From assembly GCA_003134555.1 (NCBI GenBank), contig PLBO01000135.1:1-64000 (forward strand): a DNA stretch of 64,000 nt, written 5' to 3'. Positions 52,109 through 61,135 of the stretch are shown piece after piece. The notes under the pieces are model-generated. The model ran no database searches and had not been told where the DNA came from. It saw only the letters and a list, made by a program, of their open reading frames with translations. The stretch comes from Actinomycetota bacterium. GTDB taxonomy: Bacteria; Actinomycetota; Acidimicrobiia; IMCC26256; PALSA-610. Positions within the stretch are counted from its first letter, which is position 1, and each line of letters opens with the position of its first letter. Made by a program: the position numbers and the translations under genes.

Positions 52109-53529
52109 CACGCCGCTGCGGACCAGAAGATCAAGCCGAAGACGCGACGCTCGCGGAGACACTCTCCCTGAGTCGCAATATCGAGCGCGATGTGCGTCTC
52201 ATGATTTGCTTCGAGCTTTTGTCCGAGTGCGTTAGCACCGCCGGCAAAGAGGCCGGCGCAGGCGACTGTTAGGAACGCGCTCAACGCTCGATATGTCTGA
52301 ACCCCGACCTCGACAGCGCCAGGGCCAGTCTCACTGGCCGCTCCCGCCGCGAAGATCCCGGCGCCGGTAGCGAAGGCTTTCGAAAAGACTCCGCACGCGT
52401 AGTCTGCTCCCGAGCTGAGCCAACCACCATTCTTGATGCTGTCGATGACGCCAAGGGCATCGCAAACGCTCTTAGCGGCCTCGTTCGTTGGAAAGCCGGC
52501 GTAGGCCGCCGCGGCTGCAATCAGAGCGCACTTCATTTCGGGGGAGAGATTTAGACCAGCTGGCGCGCCGAAGCCCTCGCATTGCTGATACAGACTCGCG
52601 GCTCGATCGTAATCCGTCTCGGTGCCACCGAAGATGCCGTGCGTGGCCTGACTACCACTTCCGTAGATCGCGAGGCACGGGTCTCCGCTCACCGGCTGCG
52701 AGTTCCCACCTGAGCTCGTCGTGGGCGGCCCGCCAGTACCACCGCCAAGCGAACCACCCGCTGACGTGCTGGGAACCGGAGTGCCTTGCTGGCCGCTTGT
52801 CGGCGGCGGTGCCGGTCGTGAGCCCCAAGCGACGTGGTTCGACTCGACGCCGCTCGCGACCACCCAGTGGTCCGGCCCGTCGTTCGATCGACATTCGTTG
52901 CTAAAGCTCGCACTTCCCGCAGCGTCCACGCGAATGCTGAAGGATCTGAATCCCGCAGGACTCACACTGTCATAGCAACTGACCGACACTTCGCTGCCGC
53001 CAGAGAACCCGCTAAGAGCGATGGTGTACCAATACCCGATAGACGCTGCCGGTCCCTGCGTCAGTTCCGCGTGAGGGCCTGGCGGTGGTGGTGGCGGAGG
53101 AGGAGGTGGTGGCGGAGGTGGTGCACCGCAGTCGGGAACGTTCCAATCGGTGTTGTGGGTGTATGGCCCGTTCCAGGGGTCACCGTTCATGAAGGTGTTC
53201 GCCGCGGCGTAGTACTGGTCGTTCCACGGTGCGCTAGCGATGCGATACCAATATCCGTCAGGGTTCACGCTCTGGATGTACGTGTCGTACACCTTGCACG
53301 ACACGTCTACCCACTGAGCAGCGTCAACGCGCGGGCCCATCCCGGAAGCATTGTGGTAGTCGGTGAACGTGTTCGCGCCGTGATGACCTTCTTGTTCGGA
53401 GAGCGTCGATGCGCCAACGGCAGCTGCGGTGATCAGACTGCCGAAGGACACGGCCACCACGACAATCATCGCCGCCACACACAGCCTGAACGATCGATCG
53501 TCGTTGCGTGCTCGGGACCCGTTTCGCAT
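52105..53529 (-). CDS. Exported protein with SH3-like domain and polyproline linker
   Basis: 474 residues. Signal/anchor at about 17-40 (VAAMIVVVAVSFGSLITAAA). Residues 60-130 (VDVSCKVYDTYIQSVNPDGY then WYRIASAPWNDQYYAAANTF, NTDWNVPDC) form a bacterial SH3-like/peptidoglycan-proximal module. A run of fourteen prolines leads to a beta domain (SIGYWYTIALSGFSGGSEVS) and a Gly/Ser/Thr linker. The C-terminal 190 residues contain amphipathic helices and a hydrophobic stretch (FATGAGIFAAGAASETGPGA, LSAFLTVACAGLFAGGANAL) with several Cys, reminiscent of secreted effectors. No toxin family recognised. Confidence 0.65.
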   Translation of the reverse strand: MRNGSRARNDDRSFRLCVAAMIVVVAVSFGSLITAAAVGASTLSEQEGHHGANTFTDYHNASGMGPRVDAAQWVDVSCKVYDTYIQSVNPDGYWYRIASAPWNDQYYAAANTFMNGDPWNGPYTHNTDWNVPDCGAPPPPPPPPPPPPPPGPHAELTQGPAASIGYWYTIALSGFSGGSEVSVSCYDSVSPAGFRSFSIRVDAAGSASFSNECRSNDGPDHWVVASGVESNHVAWGSRPAPPPTSGQQGTPVPSTSAGGSLGGGTGGPPTTSSGGNSQPVSGDPCLAIYGSGSQATHGIFGGTETDYDRAASLYQQCEGFGAPAGLNLSPEMKCALIAAAAAYAGFPTNEAAKSVCDALGVIDSIKNGGWLSSGADYACGVFSKAFATGAGIFAAGAASETGPGAVEVGVQTYRALSAFLTVACAGLFAGGANALGQKLEANHETHIALDIATQGECLRERRVFGLIFWSAAAC

Positions 53530-53753
53530 GTCGGCCTTCCCGCCGGAGTGGCAAACGCGACTTTGCCTAAGGTCTAGCGTGTCGAGGCTGTCCTCGCCAG
53601 GAGGATCGCGCGGCGCCGTACGCCGTTGACTATCCGAACGGGTGTAACGGGTCTCCGCCTCCGCACGCCACAGATCACCCCATCACTGCCGTACGACGGA
53701 GCTCGAATCGCTCCCCCAACTCCAGGATCGTCACGCCACCCTCGTCGGTGAGT

Positions 53754-53930
53754 TTAGAGAAGGTCGAGTGACCCCAGGACGGCGAGCACGCTCACGATGA
53801 AGCCAAGAATGAAGCCTGCGAGGCAACAGTTCATGAGTCGCTTTCGGCGTTCCGCGACGGCCGTGCTCGCTTCTGGAGCCGCAATCTGCGAGGCGGGCGC
53901 GGACTGCTGCCCGGCCGTGCGACGCACCAT
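53754..53930 (-). CDS. 58-residue single-pass membrane protein (below track cutoff)
   Basis: Reads MVRRTAGQQSAPASQIAAPE, a charged AERRKRLMNCC stretch, then one TM helix (LAGFILGFIVSVLAVLGSLD) and LL. No strong ribosome site. Composition (polar N-terminus, basic juxtamembrane, clean helix) is convincing; overlapping track ORFs are low-complexity shadows. Confidence 0.5.
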   Translation of the reverse strand: MVRRTAGQQSAPASQIAAPEASTAVAERRKRLMNCCLAGFILGFIVSVLAVLGSLDLL

Positions 53931-54043
53931 TCACGCCACGGCGGGGACCGGATCGGTCTGCCTTGGATGCCCGGGCAAGGGCCAGCGTGCGGCGCATACT
54001 GGGAAGGCCATGATCAGCGCGCAGCAGTTGACCGGGAGTGGAG

Positions 54044-54892
54044 TTACCCCCGACCAGGCAGACGCTGCTCCAGCCACGAGTAAACGTCATCCAATGACCG
54101 CCATTGGTCAAGTACAGGATCTAACACTGCCTCGCCAGCAAGCTCCTCGACCAGGACAACCAACGCATAAAGGGAGAGAGAGTCTAGCTGTATGTCGTTG
54201 AGCGAACTTGAGATGGTGAGCATGTCACTCTCATCGAGCAGGAGCTCCACTCTCACCAGATCCAAAAACTCCTCGGCGTTGTCCGGAGGCCGCTGTGACG
54301 CACGTCGGCGGAGATCGTTCTCCCAGTCCGTGCGATGGAGCGCCAGGATCAGGCGATCCCAGTATCTACCGTCGAAAAATTCATGGTCAACCAAGCGCGC
54401 TTCTTCGCGGAGCAAGCGCTCGGGTGCGCTTGCAAACTCGACCTGACAGTACTCAGGCGACTCCAAGTATAGCTTTCGAAATTGCCAGTTTTGGAAGCAA
54501 TAATCTATGAGCAGCTCAATGCCCTCAATCGCCGCAGGCCTTCGGCGCCAGACTTCGGCAGAGAGAGCTGCAAGATAGGCGACACCATTCTTTAAATCGG
54601 CGTTGTAGCAAGTTACTACGCCGACGATCGACCCGCTGTCAGTGCTCTCGACGACAAAGCTTGCCAACACGCCTTCGAAGAGCGAGCGAGCATACTGCTC
54701 GGGGCTCGGGGTCGACGCGCGAAACCTCCATCGGTAGATGTTTTCCGGGGATAGCTCGATGCTATACAGAGGCCCGAAGTCGGCCGGTTCAATCGGGCGC
54801 AGGAGGACGTGCCGGCCGCGCAACGTCACCGAATGATGTGAACTAGCCGTTACGCCAAGCGTCGATGCAGGCCTCTCCGGCTGAGTCAGCAC
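54044..54892 (-). CDS. GNAT acyltransferase fused to an acyl carrier protein domain
   Basis: 282 residues. N-terminal GNAT (residues 20-195): VTLRGRHVLLRPIEPADFGP, YRWRFRASTPSPEQYARSLF, SIVGVVTCYNADLKNGVAYL and YCFQNWQFRKLYLESPEY, closing EFFDGRYWDRLILALHRTDW, closely paralleling the discrete GNAT at 38453. C-terminal ACP (205-282): LNDIQLDSLSLYALVVLVEE carries the phosphopantetheine Ser238, then DQWRSLDDVYSWLEQRL. In the other locus the two are separate adjacent genes, so this is a natural fusion. Starts 4 bp after a lipoprotein gene. Predicted to acylate an amine from its own tethered acyl group. Confidence 0.85.
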   Translation of the reverse strand: MLTQPERPASTLGVTASSHHSVTLRGRHVLLRPIEPADFGPLYSIELSPENIYRWRFRASTPSPEQYARSLFEGVLASFVVESTDSGSIVGVVTCYNADLKNGVAYLAALSAEVWRRRPAAIEGIELLIDYCFQNWQFRKLYLESPEYCQVEFASAPERLLREEARLVDHEFFDGRYWDRLILALHRTDWENDLRRRASQRPPDNAEEFLDLVRVELLLDESDMLTISSSLNDIQLDSLSLYALVVLVEELAGEAVLDPVLDQWRSLDDVYSWLEQRLPGRG

Positions 54893-54896
54893 AGGC

Positions 54897-55589
54897 CTAG
54901 CGCGCCACAGCGGTAGCGCTCCCGTAAAGCGTCTTGGCCTCGGCGAGGAGCCTGTCGAGTGAATAGTTACTCACTTCGCCTATCAACGTTATGCGGACGT
55001 TGCCTTCGAGCCAGTCCAGACTGAGATATTGCGGTCCGACGATCGCCAGGCCATTGGGCCCCCCCGGAATCGGCACGGTCGAGAGCGCGACCGCGCTACC
55101 AGCGGCTTGTGGATGATTCTGAGGGAAGGCGTCAAGGTCTGCCTGGGTCGTCTGTGCGATCGCTCGATATAGCAACACTCGGCCCGAAGCCGGGGTCAGT
55201 TCAAAGACGAGCGTAGGCACCTGAGCGTCGGATGTAGTGATCCACATACCACTTACGGCGCCTGCATCCGTTGGCACGTCGACGCCGTAGTTAACCAAAC
55301 CCTTCGCAGTCGCGGCGTCCGTCGGTTTGCCACCGCCCTCGAGAGGATTATTCCAATCGATCGTGTGAGCAGGGTGGTCCGCGGCCACAGTCGAAGATGT
55401 CGACACGTCAGTCGTCGAAGAAACCGACGAGTCGCTCGTCGACGAGCTGGCGGTGTCGCTGCCGCTCGCACGAACGCTAGTAGAGGACCGAGTTCCGCCA
55501 CAGCCCGCAAGAGCCAACGCAACAGCGGATGCGCCAATCACGGCGCGCCCGACACGCTGATTCGCTCGTGGATTCACGCCGATGCTCAT
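54897..55589 (-). CDS. Lipoprotein upstream of the GNAT-ACP gene
   Basis: 230 residues from MSIGVNPRANQRVG, with AGGAG at ideal spacing; the track start is longer. Lipobox IGASAVALALAGCGG. Ser/Thr-rich linker, then a domain with HTIDWNNPLEGGGKPTDAAT, KGLVNYGVDVPTDAGAVSGM, TLVFELTPASGRVLLYRAIA and LSLDWLEGNVRITLIGEVSN. Unassigned, but the gene pair (lipoprotein plus acyltransferase-ACP) echoes the lipoprotein-ACP-GNAT order at 39 kb. Confidence 0.65.
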   Translation of the reverse strand: MSIGVNPRANQRVGRAVIGASAVALALAGCGGTRSSTSVRASGSDTASSSTSDSSVSSTTDVSTSSTVAADHPAHTIDWNNPLEGGGKPTDAATAKGLVNYGVDVPTDAGAVSGMWITTSDAQVPTLVFELTPASGRVLLYRAIAQTTQADLDAFPQNHPQAAGSAVALSTVPIPGGPNGLAIVGPQYLSLDWLEGNVRITLIGEVSNYSLDRLLAEAKTLYGSATAVAR

Positions 55590-55650
55590 GCGAACTCCTC
55601 CCGCCAACTCCCGCCCCGTTGACGTCGTGCGAATCGAGAAGTGAGCAGCA

Positions 55651-56409
55651 TCAGGTGCAGTTACTGCTGCCCGGTAATATGTGGTATTGGGTTGCGGAAT
55701 CCTGATAATTTTGCCAACCGGATGCATTGTCAAAGAAGCAGAGATTGTTCGCCCACGAGGTCCAGTTGCCACTAGAGCTATTGAGATAAAGCAGACCCTT
55801 CTGCGTATCCGCCATGGAGGGGCTCGAGCCCGCCCACTTGCCCGTTTCACCGGCCGAATACCCGTTGCCGTAGGTCGTGTGCGCGACGAACGCTACGTCG
55901 CGGAAGCCAGATCCGTCTTCGCAGTCGTAGGACTCAGTCCAGATTTCAGAGCCACTGTTGTAGACCTTGTAATGCGAGTAGCCGCCACTGGGCCTGTTGG
56001 TGCAACCGGATGGCTCGGCAGGGTACAAAGTGCCAATCGTGTTGAAATTGAGTCCCCACTCAACGAACTTCTTCAGATAAAAGTAGCCAGCACCGCTGCG
56101 CCGCTCGAGCCAGCCAAACTCGACCCAGTTTCCGTAGATACCGCCAAGCATGACGTGCGCAGTGCTCCACGTGATTGTGGAGTCGTTACCACAGGCGGTG
56201 TTGTTACCGCGATAGGTGTTTGCGATCTCATTCGATGTACCTTTGCCCAGAACCCATTCGAAGATGTATTGGTTATCAACGAAGATCAGTGCTTCGTTCG
56301 AACCGCAGTAGTCGGCAGCGGCGACACCAGCGCTGCGCGCCACGACCGCCGACGTGGCCAAGGTCGTCAAGGCGAAGGGCGCAACAAGCTTCAGTGGGCG
56401 GCGTCTCAT
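55651..56409 (-). CDS. Secreted Trp/Tyr-rich protein
   Basis: 252 residues from MRRRPLKLVAPFAL, GGAG upstream. Signal peptide ends about AGVAAADYC. The mature part is rich in Gly, Asn, Trp and Tyr with six or more Cys (DYCGSN, TACGND, SGCTNR, DCEDGSG, LCFFDN, SNCT), suggesting a disulfide-stabilised beta protein: HVMLGGIYGNWVEFGWLERR, SHYKVYNSGSEIWTESYDCE. Lower GC than neighbours. No family recognised. Confidence 0.65.
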   Translation of the reverse strand: MRRRPLKLVAPFALTTLATSAVVARSAGVAAADYCGSNEALIFVDNQYIFEWVLGKGTSNEIANTYRGNNTACGNDSTITWSTAHVMLGGIYGNWVEFGWLERRSGAGYFYLKKFVEWGLNFNTIGTLYPAEPSGCTNRPSGGYSHYKVYNSGSEIWTESYDCEDGSGFRDVAFVAHTTYGNGYSAGETGKWAGSSPSMADTQKGLLYLNSSSGNWTSWANNLCFFDNASGWQNYQDSATQYHILPGSSNCT

Positions 56410-56599
56410 CTCGGAGCTCCGCTTCTCAGCCGCGTGCCAAAAACCCACTGCAGGCGGCTAATCCACAGCGGACTCATCCGTAGACCTTCGAACGCAGCAC
56501 ACGCTCTAGGCGACAGAAGTGTCGTCCGACACGCACTTGGTGTCAAGGCCAAACAAAGGTGCGGACGTCGCCTAGGCCGCGCCGGATAGATCGGGGCAC

Positions 56600-56938
56600 C
56601 TACCCGCAGCCCAAAGAGGTGATGTAGTTCCGGGTTGCGGCGATCGCATCCGGCAGTTTGCACACGTAGTCGAGTTCCGCGCCGCCTCGCAATCGCAGGA
56701 TCAGCACCGGTCCGGTCGCGCACGTCCGGCGAGGATGCGCGGCGGGAAGTTGCGCCGGGAGCCGCGACAAGGCCGCCGCCCAATGCGGATTCTGCGGCGT
56801 GAATCGCAAGACGGGGCTCTCAGGCACCGACTCCGCATCGATCTCGATCACCTCGCCGCGACTAACAGTTGCCTTGGTCGTAGGACTGCATCCAGCAATG
56901 ACCAGTCCCATAAGCAGAACGACAGCGACTCGGCTCAT
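56600..56938 (-). CDS. Small lipoprotein
   Basis: 112 residues from MSRVAVVLLMGLVIAGCS; lipobox VIAGC. The mature part is about 95 residues with a Cys pair (RRTCATG, DYVCKLP) and terminal SLGCG. The longer track start lacks a ribosome site. Unknown function. Confidence 0.6.
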   Translation of the reverse strand: MSRVAVVLLMGLVIAGCSPTTKATVSRGEVIEIDAESVPESPVLRFTPQNPHWAAALSRLPAQLPAAHPRRTCATGPVLILRLRGGAELDYVCKLPDAIAATRNYITSLGCG

Positions 56939-57052
56939 GCTTGGTCTCAGGGTATAACCGTCACGGAGCATCTTACCCTCTCGCCGCCGGTCCGCCGCAC
57001 GCTCCCGGCTTCTGCTCTACGGTCGGGCCGACATGGACCATCCCCCGCTTAC

Positions 57053-57223
57053 GGCCCGCAGAGCGACCGCGTTTCCCAGGCGATCGGAATGATCTCGGTT
57101 CAGGTCAGCTGCACGCTCGCACAAGCATTCGACCTACTCCGAGAACGAGCATTCGCTCTGGATCAGATGTTGGAGCTCACTGCACTCGATGTGATTGATG
57201 GCTGCATCCGGTTCGACGAGTAG
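57053..57223 (+). pseudogene. ANTAR-domain C-terminal remnant
   Basis: Reads VSQAIGMISVQVSCTLAQAF then DLLRERAFALDQMLELTALD and VIDGCIRF, matching ANTAR domains of actinobacterial GAF-ANTAR regulators (QA.GM..VQ....EAL..LR.RAFA.G..L..vA.DVV...lrf). The upstream sensor domain is not readable. Confidence 0.6.
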
Positions 57224-57225
57224 CG

Positions 57226-57432
57226 CTACGGGCATTCGGGCTCCGCGCGCGAGAGCATGACCCGGTAGCCGTTGATCGAATCGCAACGGAGTGTCGGCAC
57301 GATGCCCATGTGGTCAACCAGCCTCGGAGTAGGCACGAGTTCATAGACCAGCTTCGCGTCGATATTCATCGCTCGCGCTACTTGCAGCGGTTGCCGAAGC
57401 TCGGACAGCGCGATGCACCGGTCCGCTGCCAT
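57226..57432 (-). CDS. Small ORF of uncertain status
   Basis: 68 residues (IDAKLVYELVPTPRLVDHMG, TLRCDSINGYRVMLSRAEPE). No ribosome site before its ATG; it may be the 3' end of a broken gene for a secreted protein rather than a complete gene. Confidence 0.3.
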   Translation of the reverse strand: MAADRCIALSELRQPLQVARAMNIDAKLVYELVPTPRLVDHMGIVPTLRCDSINGYRVMLSRAEPECP

Positions 57433-57575
57433 GTGTCGGCCGGCGGGGCTCCGAAGTGGGTCTCGTAGTGCTCAAGCGTCCGGTCATAGGCATTGCCGAG
57501 AGCCTGCGCGTCTTGTGGCCCGCGCATACCGAAGTACGGGAAGTGGTGCAAGAAGAACCCGAACAGGTTCTCGCA
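57378..57575 (-). pseudogene. Remnant resembling glycine-rich domain (GRDP/DUF1399-like) proteins
   Basis: One frame reads ENLFGFFLHHFPYFGMRGPQ then ALGNAYDRTLEHYETHFGAP and PADTWQ. The Y.RTL..Y...FG..PPADIW motif is common in that family. Frames on both sides are broken. Confidence 0.35.
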
Positions 57576-57710
57576 TGGCGTAGGCCTGCGTATCGAGGAT
57601 GTGGTAATGCGAGAAGGTGCTCTTTCAAACCCGAGCGCCGCAACCCTCCGAAGTTGCTCGCCCGGCCGACGAGTGGGCCGCGGCCGGCTTCCAACACCTG
57701 AGATCGGCTG

Positions 57711-58640
57711 TTACACCGTCTGGTTCCACCGCTCGACCGTTTGGACGGCCCAGAAACCGGCGAAGAGAAGGATCTCAACGGCTTCGATCGCCAACACGAG
57801 GTGCCCACCCAACGCCGACTTGTTGTGAGCGTGAAGGATCAGGAACCCTGCCCCGGAAGCGACCATGAGACCGCCGACGAGGGCGTATGCCCCCGCATAC
57901 CAGGTCTTCTTCCGGCGCTGTTTGAAGCCGAACCAGCTGTTGGCGCCGGCCGCCGCGGCCAGGAACAAGAACATGGCGCAGGCGGCCCGTGCGTGGGCGT
58001 CGAGCAGCCAGTTCCATTGCCAGTGGAGCAGAACCGACCCCGTGATCGCCAGTGCAAGGCCGCCGCCGATGGTCATCCAAAACGCGCTCGCGTATCCCGC
58101 AACCGACCTGGTCCGCAGGAGGCGAATGAACGGCGCGATCAACGCCGCGCCAACCGCGACGTAGCCGGCAAAGACAAACGCGTGGAGGTTGTTGTTCGCT
58201 GATGCATGGACGAAGAAGGATCCCTGCGGATCAGCCTGGTAGTGGCCGACCGCCAGCATTGGCGTTCGGCAAACGCCGTGCGTGTCGTCGCTCGTCGGTA
58301 TGAACGCCACGATCGGCGCCATCAGACCGGCGAGTGTCAGGCACGCATCCTCGATCGCCGTCCGTCCCTTGATGACGACCAGCGTGAACCCAATCGCCAC
58401 CATCAGTCCGACAAACACGGGATGAACGGGTGTGTAGTAGTAACCGCTGATCGACCCGAGGTAGCAGTGGACTCCGCGCCTACGAGACTCCTCGACAATC
58501 GAAAAGGCGAGTGCGACAACCGCGACCAGCATGCCGAGCCTCAGACAGTTGTACGTCCTGCCGGCCCAAGGATCCGGACCGGCGCCTGACACGCGACGAA
58601 TCGTCGCACCCTTGAACACAGAACTACGCGAGCGAGTCAT
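57711..58640 (-). CDS. Integral membrane protein, about eight TM segments
   Basis: 309 residues with hydrophobic stretches at about 36-53, 70-92, 97-112, 150-170, 183-205, 213-230, 243-262 and 277-297. Conserved-looking loop SISGYYYTPVHPVFVGLMVA and KGRTAIEDACLTLAGLMAPI resemble DUF998-like/actinobacterial membrane proteins of unknown function (YYYTPV..VFVG.LVAIG, KG.T..ED..L.LAG..AP.VA..PT). ATG start; upstream residues basic. Isolated gene. Confidence 0.75.
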   Translation of the reverse strand: MTRSRSSVFKGATIRRVSGAGPDPWAGRTYNCLRLGMLVAVVALAFSIVEESRRRGVHCYLGSISGYYYTPVHPVFVGLMVAIGFTLVVIKGRTAIEDACLTLAGLMAPIVAFIPTSDDTHGVCRTPMLAVGHYQADPQGSFFVHASANNNLHAFVFAGYVAVGAALIAPFIRLLRTRSVAGYASAFWMTIGGGLALAITGSVLLHWQWNWLLDAHARAACAMFLFLAAAAGANSWFGFKQRRKKTWYAGAYALVGGLMVASGAGFLILHAHNKSALGGHLVLAIEAVEILLFAGFWAVQTVERWNQTV

Positions 58641-59049
58641 GCGCGCCTCCCCCGACCCACGACTGTGCTACGCGGTCACTATCGCGCACGAATCGTGGCA
58701 ACAGGGGGAATACGCGTACGTTCCTTGAGGCATGGGAGCGATAACCATAAATCGCCAGGTCGCCGTTCCGACCCTTGCGGCTATCTCGCAATATGGGTCA
58801 CCTGGGGAACGAGTGCTGAGATTGGAATCACGGACCACCACTTGACGAGCCCAGAGCGCGCTGATCCCCGATTAGGTCAGGAACGCGGCTGGAAGACGGC
58901 CGCGCAGGGCTTGACCCGAGACTACGCATCTGCGCCGGTGGTCATGAGACACGGTTCGACCACACGTAGGGCATCAGTCGACAATGCCATCGCCGATGTT
59001 CGCTCGGCAGTGTGTTCAGCGACGCTCGCTAAAGAGTTGGGGTTAAAGA
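58641..59049. other. Intergenic stretch, nothing supported
   Basis: Contains the probable promoter of the membrane-protein gene. Open frames here lack ribosome sites and recognisable domains. Confidence 0.3.
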
Positions 59050-59700
59050 TCAGAGCGAGGTCTCGGCCAACGTGACTTCGAGCTGACGCGGGCTTGACTT
59101 CATGCGGGCATCGGCTCTTTTTGCCCTCACATACCGGTAAATCGTGGTCATCGGCTTGGCCACCTGCGAAAACACCCCGTAATGGGGTACGGCGGCCCCA
59201 GCTGTCGACATAATCGCTTTGCCGAGTTCAACCTCCGGTGACCCCGTGCCCTGCATGATCGCTGCGACCAAGGGCTGGCGGACATCGGTGTCGTACCGCG
59301 TACAGATCTGACTGCAGTAGTCGCGGAGCGACCTCTTGGTCGCTTCCTGGTTGTCGATCGAAGGATCAACCTGCCACCTCCGAAGCGCCAGGAGGTAGCC
59401 CAATCCAAGATCAGCTCGGATCTTGACCAGGTCCGACGCATTAACGGCGATCAACACGTCAAGAGGCGGCAGTTCCACCTCGCAACGGAAACCCTCCTCA
59501 GACGACGGAGCGCTATCAAGGGGCGACCGCAGGAGCGAGTCCATCAAGAAGTCGTGGTCGATGTTGTAGACGGGGAAATTCATGGACGTGTCAAAGTACC
59601 TGGATTGGTTCAGGTGATGGCACTGGGTCACCCACTTCAAGAAGATCTCCATGGCCAGTCTCTGCTCGGGATCTGAACAACGCTGGAGGGACTGCTGCGG
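59050..59700 (-). pseudogene. 3' end of an unidentified cytosolic gene, cut by IS DNA
   Basis: The track starts at an internal ATG, but the frame is protein-like further upstream (QQSLQRCSDPEQRLAMEIFL) until it reaches the IS3 remnant near 59715. The remaining 200-plus codons are alpha-helical (VLIAVNASDLVKIRADLGLG, TKRSLRDYCSQICTRYDTDV) with a basic end. Family not recognised. Confidence 0.5.
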
Positions 59701-59725
59701 GTTTGGTTGACTCCACGGTTTGGAG

Positions 59726-60012
59726 TTAGGCCGCTCGCGCGGTGGTGGTCAGGATCTCATATTCGATGGGTGTGAGTCTTCCGAGGGCGCGTTGTCGGCG
59801 TCGACGGTGGTAGGTCCGTTCGATCCAGGTGACGATCGCGATGCGGAGTTCGTCGCGAGTGACCCAGCGTTGTCGGTCGAGGACGTTCTTTTGGAGTAGC
59901 GAGAAGAACGATTCCATCGCGGCGTTGTCACCACACGCGCCGACACGGCCCATCGAGCCGACCAGTCCGTTGGCGCGTAAGGTCCGCACGAAGGCGTGTG
60001 ATCGAAATTGGG
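59726..60012 (-). pseudogene. IS3-family transposase C-terminal part, interrupted by IS30
   Basis: Reads STQFRSHAFVRTLRANGLVG then SMGRVGACGDNAAMESFFSL (catalytic Glu), LLQKNVLDRQRWVTRDELRI and RRQRALGRLTPIEYEIL. At TQF the frame meets the IS30 end, so the upstream two thirds are separated or lost. Confidence 0.85.
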
Positions 60013-60041
60013 TGGATTCAACTGGTCGTTGCAACACCTCG

Positions 60042-60857
60042 ATGATGGAGGTGTTGATGGGAAGGCCAGCGGGGTGGATGAAGGAGTTGACGGGCCGGTC
60101 GCCGATGAAGTCGCCGGGCGCGCCGTCGCATCGCAGAGAGGTCGAGCGCGAGTTCTGGCGTGAGATCGCAAGAGGAATCACGAGCGAGGAGGCCGCTGCG
60201 TCAGTCGGCGTGTCGCAGGCCGTTGGTGGGCGGTGGTTCCGGCATCGTGGCGGTATGCCCTCGATCGGTCTTGCCCCGTTGTCCGGCCGGTATCTGTCGT
60301 TTCGCGAGCGCGAAGAGATCGCCATCTTCAGGGCTCAAGGCGCGGGGGTCAGGGCGATCGCTCGCCAGCTGGGCCGCGCTCCTTCGACGATCTCGAGGGA
60401 GTTGCGTCGCAACGCGGCGACGCGCGGCGGAAAGCTCGACTACCGCGCATCGGTCGCGCATTGGAAGGCAGAACTCGTGGCCCAGCGCCCCAAGACAGCG
60501 AAGCTCGTCGCCAATGAGCGGCTGCATGCGTATGTGCAGGATCGGCTGTCGGGTCAGGTTCGTCGCCCGGACGGGACTGCAGTTCGGGGGCCAGCGACTG
60601 CACCGTGGAAGGGGCGGAATAAGCCGCACCGCCAGGATCGCTCGTGGGTCTCGGCGTGGAGCCCCGAGCAGATTGCTCAGCGGCTGAAGATCGATTTCCC
60701 CGATGATGAGACCATGCGGATCAGCCATGAGGCGATCTATCAGGCGCTCTACGTCCAGAGCCGCGGTGCGCTCAACCGCGAGCTCGTCGCGTGCCCACCG
60801 GGCGGGCGCTTCGCGTTCCACGTGCAAGGGCGCGACGCCAGGCATGGGCGCACGTGA
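60042..60857 (+). pseudogene. IS30-family transposase, truncated before its catalytic domain
   Basis: Begins just inside an IS30-like end (GTGGATTCAACTGGTCGTTG). It contains an N-terminal HTH (REIARGITSEEAAASVGVSQ), then RYLSFREREEIAIFRAQGAG, the IS30 HTH SIGxLGR-type AIARQLGRAPSTISRELRRN, and SPEQIAQRLKIDFPDDETMR with ISHEAIYQALYVQSRGALNR. The frame ends at 60857, right where DDE catalysis would start (expected GHWEGDLIxG). The first 70 residues of the track ORF are antisense IS3. Confidence 0.85.
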
Positions 60858-60867
60858 CGCCCGAGGT

Positions 60868-61030
60868 GGCACTGTTGCGTTGGACGCAAATGGGACACGA
60901 CGCCGGCTCTCCGTGAGGCTCTCTAGGTAGGCAAATGCACCACCGGGGTCTATTCCACGCTGGACAAATCACCCATCCGGCGTCGCGCGGCGGCCCGGAA
61001 GGTCCTGCGCCGCCGTAATGCAACAGTGCC
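60868..61030. repeat. 163-bp element with IS6-like terminal inverted repeats
   Basis: Left GGCACTGTTGCGTT and right AATGCAACAGTGCC are inverted; GGCACTGTTGC is the conserved IS6/IS26-family end. No transposase fits inside, so it looks like a miniature non-autonomous derivative or a solo deletion product. It follows immediately after the truncated IS30 gene. Confidence 0.6.
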
Positions 61031-61135
61031 CCGTCGCCATATATTCACCGCGGGCGTGACCGATGAGGCCCGGCTATCGCGTCAGAATCACCACCATGGC
61101 AGTTCGGTCTGAACCACGACAGACTGCAATCGTTT

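Noticed and set aside
58955-59010. SVDNAIADVRSAV phrase like an IS3 catalytic segment
   Set aside because: Too short and no flanking transposase sequence in any frame.
60772-61023. 83-residue ORF across the mini-element
   Set aside because: Starts in IS30 antisense and spans the inverted repeats; no domain.
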